From Rhizopus sp. PT2906 (taxonomy: Eukaryota; Mucoromycota; Mucoromycetes; Mucorales; Rhizopodaceae): a stretch of 46,922 bases of DNA. A program made the position numbers and the translations under genes. Each line of letters begins with the position of its first letter. The stretch's first letter is position 1. Location: the NCBI GenBank assembly GCA_025529335.1, contig JAMYHX010000337.1, positions 1 to 46,922 on the forward strand, written 5' to 3'. The notes under the pieces are model-generated. The model had not been told where the DNA came from. It made no database searches and was given only the letters and a program-made list of their open reading frames with translations. This document shows, piece by piece, positions 31,657 through 43,258 of the stretch.

Positions 31657-34332
31657 ATGGCAATTACGAGAAATCTCGGAAAAAGAAAACGTGGGAAGCA
31701 AAGCGAGTCCAGCAGCCAAGGAACCACTTACAGATCGAGGAATGCTCGAGATCAGCCTGAAGATCAACCGGAATCAAATCTGAATGTATCTCGCAAAAGA
31801 AGGACGGATCTCTCTAATTCGGAGACGGCTGTCAAAAAGAGATCTAAAGGCAAGCAAAAGGAGGAAAGCGTTATAGTTGATCTTCAAGACGATGCTTTAA
31901 TGACTTGTGAAAACGAAGAAGGTAGTTTTATAACAATGGAGGAAGATGAAGAAAAAGATAAACAAGAAGAGGATGAGGAAGACGACGGGGACGAAGAGGA
32001 TGAAGAGGACGAAGACGAAATTGACTGGGAAACGGTTCACTTACCACCTACGCTTCCTGAACAAATGCATGAAGAATCAGCAACAGATGTTGTTTATAAG
32101 GATGTCGAGGTTGTGTTTGAGGCACCAAGAGCAGTGTTAAAGTAAGAATGATGCATAAATTGATTTATCTATTATTCTGACTTTAAATAGAAAATCCAAA
32201 TGGGAAATAGAATATCAACGTAATCTACGTGAATGGATACATCATGGCCATGTTGTAGCATTAACAGCGCATTATATCTTACGCAATAGGTGGTGTTCAA
32301 ACAGCAAGATAAAGGTAATGTATATTACATTTTATTATACCTATGCGTATTCTAATTTGACTATAGTCCCGGTGCTCAAAGATTGTACCTGATCATGCAA
32401 GAAATCTTTTATCAAAAGAAACGTCAGAATCAGGCGTGATTACTGGCATTAAATGGCTATTGAACTGGTGGAGCAATTATTTTTCAGTCACTGGTCCAGG
32501 ATTAATGACTCGACCATACAGTGACTTTGCTGATATAAATTACGACGTTTTACAAGAGATGGTATTAAAGCACGAATCGAACGAGAATGCCGACTGGATT
32601 GATAGTTTGGATGATTTTGTAAATCTACTTTCAAAAAAGGAAGGGACGAGTGATACATGCGCCGAGTTATTCGTTGCAGTTTTAAGATTCTGTGGTTGTG
32701 ATGCTCGATTAGTATGCTCACTTCAACCAGTGCCACACAAAATACCATCCGAGAACACATCCAAAAAGAAAAGCGGAAAGGGACAAGATGGCGCTGAGAA
32801 GGACGGAAGTAATGCAGAAGAAGCAGATGAAAAGTCAAACCTATTATTTCAATTTCGTACGCCAACAAAATCTTATGTGAATCCCAACGTACAACTAAGG
32901 CAAAAAAACGCAAAGCCTCCTTGTGTGTGGGCTGAAGTTTACTGTCTAGAGTCAAAGAGATGGATATGCGTTGATCCAGTCAGAGGAATCATCGATAAAC
33001 CTGCATTGATGGAGCCTGCTACTTTAAATCGTAGTAACCAGCTATCGTATGTATTAGCAATGGATGACAAAAAAAGGCACAATATTACTGATGTCACTAG
33101 ACGATATACGTCGAATTTGGAAAAAGCAATACGACTTAGAGATAGACCACTTACAAAACGCGAACAAAGTTCTGGTTTAAAGCCTTGGTCTGAAGTATTC
33201 CTTGCTATGATATGCCACAAACCAAAAATGGGAGAAAGGGAAAGACTTGAGATACAAGATTTGGAAAAACAAGAAAAGAAGGAGAGAATGCCTACGAGTA
33301 TAGGTGGTTTCAAAAATCATCCACTGTATGCTTTAGAGAGGCATTTGAAGAAATTCGAAGTGCTACATCCAAAGGAGCCTGTGTTGGGAAGTATCAGAGG
33401 AGAAAAGATTTATCCTCGACAGTGTGTAAAAACGGTGGCCACTGCGGATAGTTATAGAAAACAAGGGAGAGAAATAATTGAAGGTGAACAACCTATCAAG
33501 ATGGTAAAGTCACTGGCAACAACTTTAGAGAAGAAAAGGCTTCACGAAATGGCAAAACAAGATGGACAGGAAGTGTTGGTACCTTGTTATGGTGAATGGC
33601 AAACACGGAAAATTGTGCCTGATCCTGTTGTGAATGTAAGTATGAAAGTAATGCCAGATATAGCAGGAGTTAACTTGTATTTGTTCACAGGGGAAGGTGC
33701 CTAAAAATGCTTATGGTAATATTGATTTATTTACACCAGAGATGTTGCCGCCAGGAGCTGTTCATATCCCAAGTAAGGAACAATATATCTCATTTAAGCA
33801 AAATATAAACAGCTTCTTTATTATCTAGTAAATGGCCTTGGAAAGGTTGCCAAAATGCTTGGCATCGACTATGCTGATGCAGTGGTAAGTTGCCTTTGTT
33901 GTTGGGAATACAGACAACATGATTAATAAAAATAAACATAGACAGGATTTGAGTTTACAAAGATGCGCTCAGTACCTATTATCAATGGTATAGTAGTTGC
34001 AGAAGAGTACCAGTATGTTCTTATGGAGGTAGGTGTTTAACAAATTGTCCAGAAGGAGTGATGGCTGATTGATGTCTTAGGCATTTGAAGAGCAAGAAAA
34101 GAATGACGCATTAAAAGCCATTGAAAAACAAGAAAAGGAAGTTTATTTACGCTGGAGAAAGTTGATTAAGAGGTTGATTATTAAAGCGCGTGTAGATAGT
34201 GAATACGGTGCCAGCAAGGATGCCAGCAGGAGAGATCATAATGATGATGTATGGACTGTCTATAGTGCTACTAGTAATGATAATAATGATACATATCCTG
34301 GTGGAGGTTTTTTACCAGAAGATAATGAATGA
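31657..34332 (+). CDS. RAD4: DNA damage recognition protein RAD4/XPC
   Basis: Exons 31657-32141, 32191-32314, 32367-33635, 33691-33772, 33829-33884, 33942-34028, 34081-34332; 2355 bases, 784 aa (yeast Rad4 is 754). The basic N-terminus (ITRNLGKRKRGK) and a long acidic tract (EEDEEDDGDEEDEEDEDE) precede the transglutaminase-like domain (DTCAELFVAVLRFCGCDARL; VWAEVYCLESKRWICVDP). The beta-hairpin domains follow: BHD1 (GGFKNHPLYALERHLKKFE), BHD2 (VLVPCYGEWQTRKI) and BHD3 (KVPKNAYGNIDLFTPEMLP; LGIDYADAVTGFEF). It recognises helix-distorting lesions with Rad23 and starts nucleotide excision repair in the nucleus. An earlier in-frame ATG at 31621 would add hydrophobic residues (FIILLFPFLPV), so 31657 is preferred. 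Its stop lies 18 bases from that of BMT2. Confidence 0.95.
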
Positions 34333-34350
34333 TTTTGTACATAATAAATA

Positions 34351-35257
34351 TTATTGCATAACGATGCAAAAGTTATTGCGAGCACCTCCTTCTTTTCCTG
34401 GTATAATCTTCTTCTTCCAGGTTATATTCTTGGTATTTGGCTTACGGACTAGCTCGAATAGATAATATGCAAGCTTGTTTGAAAAGTGGTGATGAATGCA
34501 GTTTGTATATCCAATTGAAGCCATCATCTCTAGTAAATGTTTGTGCGTCATGTATCTAGAATTAGTAACGCATGGTAAAGGTACAACCAGAAATAGATAA
34601 TGTAGGCGATCTGTTGTTGTTACTGGCATGAAAAAATCTCTTGTATGGATGAGCATTTGGCCTAAAGAAAACGACGTTTATACTCATTAAGCTTACTATA
34701 TAGCATTAACCCTTACCTCGATCTTTTGGATCGCCCACAAAATTGATGACCAGACTCAAACAAACAATATCAAATCTATTAGCAAGGGCGGGTGGTTGCA
34801 TGCGTAGGAAGTCCTGTTTTTGAATGTCTGGATGCTGTGGGTTAAGATCAATCGGTGTTGCTGTAATCCATGATGAATAGGCTTCGTAGTTGTTAGGAGC
34901 AACGGCACCCACGTCAAGTACTTTTAATGGCTTTGTCGTCTTATCCAAAGCGTGTTTACAGTGTGACTTTAAAGTTTGGATCAACCATTTTGAAGAATCA
35001 CCTCCTCGTGCTTTACTCTGACCCAGCTGTGAAGCCTTTTGATACCAGTCTAAACCACCAAGAGATTCCATTTCTTTTAAGATTTCAGCTTCTCGTTTCT
35101 TTAATGTTTCTGGGTTGGCTCTACATTTTGCTAATTCTTTATTCAACACATGGAATCGTCTAATCAAGCGAGCTGTTTCGGCGTGAGAGCGTTTAAACTT
35201 TGCTTTGGCTGTTGATATTTGTGTTATTGGTGTCTTCTTTTTTTGCTTTTTAACCAT
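34351..35257 (-). CDS. BMT2: 25S rRNA adenine-N1 methyltransferase BMT2
   Basis: Exons 35257-34717 and 34661-34351; 852 bases, 283 aa. A basic N-terminus (MVKKQKKKTPIT) and a helical lead-in (KRREAE-like region, LGGLDWYQKASQLGQSKARG) precede a SAM domain: VLDVGAVAPNNY, TPIDLNPQHPDIQKQDFL, DIVCLSLVINFVGDPKDRG and LFLVVPLPCVTNSRY, all features of the BMT2 family, which makes m1A in the large-subunit rRNA in the nucleolus. The promoter is squeezed: 45 bases upstream of the ATG begins the 54-base poly(A) of a LINE inserted in the same orientation. Confidence 0.92.
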
Positions 35258-35299
35258 GGAGAAAGAATGTCACTTTTTGAGATTATACTGTGACTATTG

Positions 35300-35302
<3 letters not shown>

Positions 35303-35356
<54 letters not shown>
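35303..35356 (+). repeat. 54-base poly-T (LINE poly-A tail on the minus strand)
   Basis: Uninterrupted T-run at the low-coordinate end of a minus-strand LINE, i.e. its 3' poly(A). Confidence 0.85.
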
Positions 35357-38080
35357 CGGATTTGAAATGTAGGATTGTGTGTCGTGCCTGTTATTGCTGG
35401 GTTCGAAGTTTACTTGTTGGTAGAACGATAGATTGAATATAGAGTAATGCGGAATTGTGAACGCAATATTTGACAGATCTCAGAAAGGCATATGGCTTGA
35501 TCCAAAGCACTACGAGATCCACAAAATCCCCCTTGCACAATATCCAGTGATGGCCCTTCACTTGCTAATGTAGGTTGTATACAATGTTTCAGGATTTTTC
35601 TAAATATTGTGGTTAAGCTGATTGAACAGTAGTTACCTAGATTGATAGAGAACCTTTCTTATGGATTGGAGCAACTTGTGCGATACGCCAAGGCAGAGGG
35701 ACATAGTACCAGATCCAACACATTTGAAACAGTATGAAAAGGACTGGTGTCAGTAAGTGTTGGATGGGCTTTAGCATTTCAGTGGTTTAGAAGTCTTGCC
35801 AGTAGCTGTAGCTTGAAGTAACCCAACCGCAAGTGGCATCCAGTGAATTGTATATGATTTGACATATATAATGTTTGAGCTCTTCTATACGCCTCTGTCC
35901 TGCTTTTACATCATCAACCCGATGGGAGACAGATTGAGTCGACAGTCTAAGACGGGTTAAGGCTGATTGCACTTGCTGAGTGTATGCGTCGCGAACCTTT
36001 TGCTTTCTCAATTTTCTAAGATTCCATATGGCTCGTTGTATTTGTGTTGGTTGATAGAGAGCAGTTGCTTTAAAAGAGAAAGAGACCATTTTGTGGTTGG
36101 AACCGAGGGATTTATCCACAAGAATCTTCATTTCTGGTTCGTTTAGTTCAGTAGTACTCATGAAAAGATCAATAATATCGCTCCCTTTATGTGTCAGAAA
36201 TGTAGGTTGACCAAAATCCAGTCGTCTATTCCATACGATGATCTCCTTTTCTTTAAGCCAGCGGTGTACAACGCTACTCCGAGGATTGGTTGAGCGATCC
36301 TCTGTTTAAGAGCCAAGTATAGCGTTAAAATCACCATATATGATTGTTTGGCTTGTGTTAGGAGTTGCTGATGGGAGCGATGATAGAATCTCCAAGGCTG
36401 CTTGATTATCTAGGGAAGGTGGCAAATATGAACAGTGAATTAATGTATCAGCTATTGTGAAGGAAAGTTGATACTGGGCAAAAGAAGGATTACGAGAGGG
36501 CAAGTGATGTATGTGGTACGGGCAGTTAGGATTTACAAACATACATATACCTTGCGCGCCTCTGTTGTTATAGTATTCAATAGGTATGCCATACGTATGA
36601 AATTGCTGCCAATTTGTTGGGTATCTTGCAGGTAGGAGTAGCCAAGTTTCAGTGATTAAAAGGACCGATGTTGGTTGTGCTGCTTTGATAATAGGTGTAA
36701 TGGCATGCCTGGGTAGGCCGATAGCGTTAAAAAATGTAATTGTTAGGTGGTTCATAAGGGTGTAGAGTCGTCTATGGTAATAGCTTCCCTTGTAGAGTTG
36801 GTGTCGGTGTTGATAGATTCGTGAAATAAGCCGTCCGCGTTGTCCACGGTGACATTGTCAGATTGGAAGATGTTGGCAGCTTGGTCGGGTACTTTACAAC
36901 TACTAGGAAGGCTTCTTGTAAAAGTATTTTACTGATCCATCCTTTAGAGTAGAAGAATCGATCAACAGTATACTTGACGAGGGCGCGAATGTAATTCAGA
37001 GCACGTGTCATACGGTCACTCTGGTGCATGAGGGCGAAGCTGGCTCTTTCTTCAGGTGAAAGATCAGCGTATTTAGGATCTCGCAAGACTTTGGGATCAC
37101 AAGGATCAAAATCATCTTTAAGGGTAACTTTAAAGCATTTTAATTGTTTATGAAGATCATTCATATAATCATTATGCACAAGTAACGCAACAGCATTGTG
37201 GTCTGGGTAGTGTATATCCAATATGCGGTTGTTCGTAATATCGAGTTTTCTCAAAAGAGTATGAATCTGGCCTATAAGAACTCGTGCTTTAGTTGGCAAG
37301 TATACATATTGAAATCCTTGATTCTCAGATGGCGGCTGTAAGAGGCGTGCAGCTGCTTCTTGTCGCTGCAATCGGCGTTGTTGTTCATGCTCTGCAAGAC
37401 TGTGCTTGATTTGGGAAATATGCTGAGGGTTATGCCATGGAGGTGTTTGGGAGGGTAGTGCAGGAAAATCTTCGGGGCCGAGATGGTTGTCGTCTTCGTG
37501 ATGGGTAGGCTGGTTCATATTTATGGATTGTTGTGTCGCTTGTTCTTGAAGTTGGGTCACCTGTTGACGCAAATTGGCTAACATGAGCTGCTGCAAGTTT
37601 GGTTGGGAGGCGTTTAATCATGTCTAGTAAGGGCTGCATATCGTGTGCCTGGTGGTTTGTGTTACTATTTCGGTAGGTTGTGTATTGTGGAAAACTCCAG
37701 AAGCTTTGCTGTTTGGTGAGCTTACAAAGCTGTTAGAAGAAACTAAAGGCTGAACAATGTACATCATGGCTCGAGCTTTAAAGGTCTTTCCATATCCATG
37801 ACAACGAAATATTGGCATAGGTGGATCGGTTTTAGTGGATCCATTACGACGAAATTGGCCCATCTTTTCACAATGAGGACACCTCAAAGATATGTGATGA
37901 CTCTCAAGCTGCAAAAGTAAAGTAGCTACTGCTTCCTGAGCGAGAGTTTCATCCATATTTATTAAATTACTGTTATTTATGTCGTCAGGCGGCATAGTTG
38001 AAGCAATTGTTTTCGTCGTGGTTAGTGTTTTTTTTTGAAAGTGCAACACTTTTTTTTCTTGTGCCATCGTTTTGGCAAAA
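35303..38080 (-). mobile_element. LINE retrotransposon, 5' part with poly-A, cut off inside reverse transcriptase
   Basis: Minus strand. ORF1 starts near 38067 with a zinc-ribbon-like CPHCEKMGQFRRNG...FRCHGYGKTF (one Cys apparently lost), a frameshift near 37600-37624, then a long ORF (HLGPEDFPALPSQTPPW) to 36772. ORF2 starts at 36755 with an APE-type endonuclease: TETWLLLPARYP, IIYGDFNAILGS, then stop near 36302, continuing RLDFGQPTFLTHKGSDIIDL and SLGSNHKMVSF. A degraded linker leads to the RT N-terminus (PLPWRIAQVAPIHKKGSL, about 35670). Sequence ends before the RT active site and passes directly into poly(A). Multiple stops and frameshifts: inactive. The 5' boundary and target duplications are not resolved. 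Confidence 0.8.
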
Positions 38081-38289
38081 GATGTATGTGTATCATGAGC
38101 AAATTCATCTTAGAAATCATTATTCAACATCTGATGAGCGCTTCTTTCTTTTGAAAGAAAATATCGCTCAACCATGGATAACATGATTGACGATACCAAC
38201 TATGGATTAAGCGCATTATATTGTCTTTCTGTAGTGAGAGCGGATATAATACATTTATTGTGAGAATCAAAAGAAAGAAAGAAGCAGTG
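38081..38289. other. Between LINE 5' end and SCS7 stop
   Basis: No gene; includes a short palindrome (TTTCTTTTGAAAGAAA, 38145-38160). The LINE 5' junction is somewhere here. Confidence 0.4.
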
Positions 38290-39372
38290 TTATTTGCTTT
38301 CATCCAGATATAGAACAGTACCAAAGACATAATCCCATAGTTTAGAAGTAATTCCAAATCCACTATCGAAATTCTTGTAGTGATGGGCAATATGATACCT
38401 TTTAAGTTCTCTAAAGTAAATCTTGAGTACGTTGGCATGATGAAGGTAATAATGAATCATGTCGTAACAGACATAACCAAAGAAGGCGCCTGCCACAAAT
38501 GAGTATGCAAGAGGAGGATGAAATAGTCCATGAGCAAGCTGAAAAACAGGTATACTCAGGATTATTGTCAATATAGGAGGCATCACTAAGCGTAGTCTAG
38601 GATAAGCGCGTCAGTCAGAGTTCTGTTTATAACTTTTTAGAAAATACCTGTCCATAGGCATATGGTGGTGTATACCATGCAAGGTAAAATGAACCAATAG
38701 GGCAATTGGATGATCCGGTAAAAGTTTATCCAGATGAAATAGAAATCTATGCAAGACGTACTCTAACAAAGTCCAAAACAAGATGCCGATAGAGAAGCCT
38801 TGAGAAGTAACTTGAATTGAACCATACGCACAGTTTAGGGATTTCCATAGCTGAAAGACGACGAATGGTAACCATAGGACTGGAACAATAAACCAGTTTG
38901 TTTTAGACAGCATATCCAAATAAGGGTTATCAAAATAAGGTACAGTATAAGGTGTGTATCTTGGTCGATGTACTTGCTCAAGGTAATATTCTTTTGAGTA
39001 GGTGGCGTTCCATAGTTGTGAGAATAGAGGCTTACGAAGATCTAAAAACTCCTGATCCCTCTGAGATCCTATTTTATTCGCATTGACTGCTTGCTTGATG
39101 ACATTTCGTTCTTGGACATGGTCATCTTTAACAACTTCTCCAATATAATATTCTGTAAGCACATCATAAGCTGCGTCTGAATGAGTGTGATAGACGCTAT
39201 CCTTCATAATGGAAGTGATGTCTTTGCCAGCAAATTCCAATATATATTCGCTTCCCCCTGGATGATCTTGCAAGAATGAAGTGACATCGTAAACCTTGTT
39301 ATTGACAATAACCCAACAAGAATCACTTGTAGAGTGTTTTTTAACTTCGTCTCTTTTAAAAGTTATGCTCAT
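38290..39372 (-). CDS. SCS7: Fatty acid 2-hydroxylase (SCS7/FA2H) with cytochrome b5 domain
   Basis: Exons 39372-38648 and 38596-38290; 1032 bases, 343 aa. The N-terminal cytochrome b5 domain has the haem ligand box HPGG (37-40) and second His in YHTHSD. The C-terminal sterol-desaturase-type hydroxylase has four membrane helices and His clusters HRFLFH, HGIHHH, HYYLHH and HIAHHYK that bind di-iron. The enzyme alpha-hydroxylates very-long-chain fatty acids of ceramides in the ER. Length is close to FA2H/Scs7 (372-384), slightly short at the N-terminus. The downstream LINE ends about 200 bases from its stop and does not disrupt it. Confidence 0.95.
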
Positions 39373-40031
39373 TGATCAAGGAAGGAAGGGGAAAAGCTTT
39401 AAAAACAATGAACTGACCTTTATTGCTCTTTTAATGACCGTCAAGGAAAATAAAGTTTAAGTGAGGCTGAATATGTACTCTATGCTACTCTATTTCACCC
39501 TCAATATGTTAATGTGTCAGATAATCTCTATACATGTAATATTTAATACAACTGTCAATATTTCCCTTACAGTTTACAGAAGAAGGGGAAAGGGGCAAAT
39601 CTGCGTGTGCTTCCTTTTTTGGAAATCAAAGCAATTTCACACAGGCTAAAAAGTGCTCAATAGTCTAAACAGATCATTTTACCAAAACCACATAGGAAAC
39701 ATACAGTTTACTATTATAATCTACAACTATTTAACGTTCTAAACAATGGTTGCTTTATGCAAGAGTGGACGATTTACAATTTTACGTTGCACAATCTCTA
39801 AAAGTCTTGAGACATGTAGATCTTTTTTACAGAATATATTGAAGCCTCTATAGTAGTTTCTTAATAGTGCTTTTGACAAGATGTACAAAACAATTTATCA
39901 GATAGGTCCCCTAAGAGCCATGTAAAGATATTCGTTATAAAAGAATAAATCTCACTGTCATGTATTTAATCTCAGCAGACGGTAAAAATAAGGTGCCTGG
40001 CAATTTTGTATGGTTTTTTGACCTGTCAAAC
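39373..40031. other. Divergent intergenic region SCS7 / mitochondrial PheRS
   Basis: 659 bases, no credible ORF, no repeat seen. It should contain both promoters; no definite TATA element identified. Confidence 0.45.
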
Positions 40032-41515
40032 ATGCTTCGAACAATAATTCGAATAGGCAAAATCAATCAACTTTCTAAAAGCACTTATGCTGGCACATAC
40101 GCTATATATAATAGAGGACTACATTCTACAAAGACAACGTCAGGTATACATGTATTTCTTTCTTTCTCTTATAATCTCACCAAAGAATATTAGATAACTT
40201 CATAATCACTAATGAAGAAACCATTGTGGACGGTAAAAGACTCGTGCGTGATGACTGGACCAATGTCACACCGACTGTACTTTCGAAAATTCATAGAAAG
40301 TTACACTTACAACCACAGAATCCTATTTCAATCATTCGTCAATTGATTGAAACCAACTTTAAAGATTTCAAAACGTTCAACGATCTAAGTCCTATTGTGA
40401 CGACCAAGCAAAACTTTGATGATTTATATATCCCTCAAGATCATCCTAGTCGAAGCAAGTCAGACAATTACTATTTCAACAAGGATACTGTGCTTCGAGC
40501 CCATACATCAGCGCATCAACTTGACGGTTTAGCTTCGGGAGAGAATAAGTTCTTGATTAGTGGTGATGTCTATCGTCGAGACGAGATTGACTCATCTCAT
40601 TATCCTGTATTTCATCAGATTGAAGGATTCTTTTATGTGGATAACGATGTTAAAAAGCTAACGAATGAACTTGCACTTATTCAGAGTAAAGAGACACCCA
40701 ACATTGAATTAGTGGATGATACAATCATCAAACCAGAGAACCCAATTCAGGAATGTCATCGTTCAGAATCAGTGGATTTGATATCTGCTCACTTAAAGCA
40801 TTCAATCAATTCAATGATACGTAATTTGTTTGCTGATGAACCTGACTTGAAGGTTAGATGGATAGACGCTTACTTTCCATTCACAAGCCCCAGTTGGGAA
40901 GTAGAGATCTTGTATAAAGGAGAATGGTTAGAAGTACTTGGTTGTGGTGTTGTCAATCAAAAGATCATGAATCAAGCAGGATTGAACGATAAGATAGGAT
41001 GGGCATTTGGTATGGGTCTAGAAAGATTAGCCATGGTACTGTTTGGTATACCAGACATTCGATTGTTTTGGTCAGAGGATAGTCGATTCATTGAACAGTT
41101 TACTCCTGGAAAGATTAATAAGTTTGTGCCATTCTCCAAGTATCCACCATGTATAAAAGATATATCATTTTGGTTGCCTGAAGAACAATGGAATGAGAAT
41201 GACTTTTGTGAGTTAGTAAGAGGCATTGCTGGTGATATTGTTGAAAATGTGTGCTTGGTAAGTTTTATTTATTATGATAATATTCAGTCATTGACCTTCT
41301 TGTAGATTGATGACTTTGTTCATCCCAAGACTAAAAGACGCAGTTTATGCTATCGTATCAATTATAGATCCATGGACAGGTAAAAAGCCTTGTACCTCTT
41401 GATTACTTATATTTACTCTCTTTATTATAGAAATGTAACAAATGAAGAGATTAATGAAATACAAGAAAGAGTACGCCAAGTTGTCCAAAAGGAGTGCAAA
41501 GTGGAACTGAGATAA
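40032..41515 (+). CDS. MSF1: Mitochondrial phenylalanyl-tRNA synthetase
   Basis: Exons 40032-40143, 40194-41257, 41306-41379, 41431-41515; 1335 bases, 444 aa (human FARS2 is 451). The N-terminus is an Arg/Ser/Tyr-rich presequence (MLRTIIRIGKINQLSKSTY). Class II motifs: RAHTSAHQ, motif 2 VFHQIEGFFYV, substrate loop YFPFTSPSWEVEI, motif 3 GMGLERLAMVLFGIPDIR. The C-terminal ferredoxin-fold anticodon-binding domain begins at about IKDISFWLPEE and ends KECKVELR, as in single-chain mitochondrial PheRS. It charges mitochondrial tRNA-Phe. The unspliced frame would end at 41305 and lose the anticodon-binding end. Confidence 0.95.
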
Positions 41516-41708
41516 AAAAAAGACGCGTCTGACAACAATAAAAAAAATGCAAAAAAAACACGCTTTTACAATGTCCACCATGGTGTCCTAATGACGCGAT
41601 ACGGAATTTAATTGGCTCAAAGTTTTATTTAAAGCAATAGGAATAACCTTTGACCTCCCTTTTCTCTTTCTTTCTCTTTTCTTTCCTTTTGATTCAATCA
41701 TTAAGCAG

Positions 41709-43249
41709 ATGGACTTACAGTTTGACTTTCTAGCACCTTCAACAAAGTAATATAAAGATATATAAATAACATCAGATTAAATATTCACACAAAAGCATAT
41801 AAAATTGCTCTCTCTCTCTCTCTTTTTCTCTCTCTTTTTTTTTATTTATAAAATAGCGATTTCAATATACCTTCAACCATATTGTCACCTCTTGAAAATA
41901 AATCAGATTCATACTTGACAAATAATGATATAATGAATGCATCAAATGATATCATGGAAAAGAAAAGATACTCATTATCATCAACCCCCTTAAAAAATGA
42001 CTTTTACGCCATTCACCATCCACATCACACTCCAAATGATAAAGAAAACTTGCCTCTACATGACAATCACAAGAATCTAAAAAGACAATCTCCAGAAATA
42101 GAAGTCGCTTCACCTTGTACATTAACAGCTGAACGACTAAAACGTATGAAGCTACAATCTGCAAAGACACCTCCGAATAATCAACAAGAAGAACAACATC
42201 AACTATTCAGTACTTGCAAGGGATTGTGGCCAAGTTCGCCATCACTGGGAGACCTTAGTCACGATAATATTACTGCGGTTAGCAACCTTTTAAAAGTTCG
42301 TCTCATACAAGGAAAATTCAAAATGATGGCCAATATGAACCCAAACGATGAACTCTATACCCTATTTGCACAAGATCGAGTATTGCCTAACAAACTAAGA
42401 TACTCGTATAAAATATCATTATCACCCAAACGGACAAAATCAGTTCTCTCAGTCATAGGCAATGGAAGAAACCTGTCAACAGGAAAGAACAATCAAGCAT
42501 ATCAGTCACTCGCCAAGGACCTCAGCGTACCATCATTACCATCTATCACAGGAAATGATCTACTCGTTTCCCCTACGAGACCACAGCAACTAGTGCAACA
42601 ACAACAACCATCTAAAAAGAAGAACAAAACACCCAAGTCAATACAGAAGCTTAACCGCACGCCTATAAAGTCACCATATGCCATGGCAAATTCACCACGT
42701 ACGCCGGCAAAGACACCTAATACCCCTAGAAAAAGAACAATCTTGGACGCTCCAACGGTCATCACGCCTGATGGTAAAAACAAAACCAAACCAAAACCAA
42801 AAAAAGCTAATGTCTTTTTAGGAAAACGATACTTTCTCTGTGAACCATGTAATAAAAAATACAAGAATCGAAATGGTCTCACGTATCATTTGGAAAGATG
42901 TAAAAACAATGGTCCATATACTAAAGAGGAGGATGAACTACAGAGTCAGCAGAGCCAGCAGAGTCAAAGCACAGTAAATACAAATATATCACAACAAAAC
43001 GATACCTCAACGACACCTATGCAGGATGTGGCAGTAACCACACCTTTGAATGACATAATGACTACGCCATTGAACGAAAGTACACCAATTGCTCCTCTGT
43101 TTGAAGAAAATAAGGATGAACCGTTACTAGAAGAATTTGATTTATTTGATAGTATCAATAGCTCGTTTGACGAAGACATGCTTAGCAGCTTACAGAATTC
43201 AAACTTGGGATTTAGTCCACCTGTAGATGAATTGTACAATTTTTTTTGA
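41709..43249 (+). CDS. C2HC zinc-finger protein with WHI5/NRM1-like motif and many CDK sites
   Basis: Exons 41709-41746 and 41857-43249; 1431 bases, 476 aa. The first exon (MDLQFDFLAPSTN) joins in frame; without it the first ATG is 41933. Residues about 150-175 (AVSNLLKVRLIQGKFKMMAN) resemble the GTB motif of the fungal repressors Whi5 and Nrm1, which bind SBF/MBF. A single zinc finger, CEPCNKKYKNRNGLTYHLERC (C341, C344, H357, C361), resembles the Sfp1/JAZF1 type. At least a dozen SP/TP sites (SPRTPAKTPNTPRKR, LSPKR, RTPIKSP) and an acidic C-terminus (EEFDLFDSINSSFDED) suggest cell-cycle kinase control and an activation or binding tail. Its stop is 9 bases from that of PRP28. Proposed role: cell-cycle or growth transcription regulator; inference only. 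Confidence 0.7.
41811..41850 (+). promoter_or_regulatory. CT-rich tract near the intron acceptor
   Basis: A CT repeat followed by T-rich sequence, located just before the acceptor (AATAG, 41852-41856) of the only intron. It serves as a polypyrimidine tract and is variable in length by nature. Confidence 0.4.
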
Positions 43250-43258
43250 TATAGCTCT

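Noticed and set aside
32488..33313. Minus-strand ORFs of 155 and 124 aa inside RAD4
   Set aside because: Antisense shadows of the RAD4 core exon, no recognisable motifs.
35303..35356. Poly-T as a Pol III terminator or assembly artefact
   Set aside because: It sits exactly at the 3' end of a minus-strand LINE, so a poly(A) tail explains it.
42502..43239. Minus-strand ORFs antisense to the WHI5-like gene
   Set aside because: Shadow frames; Gly/Val/Cys/Ser-rich composition from the reverse complement of repeated Pro/Thr/Gln codons.
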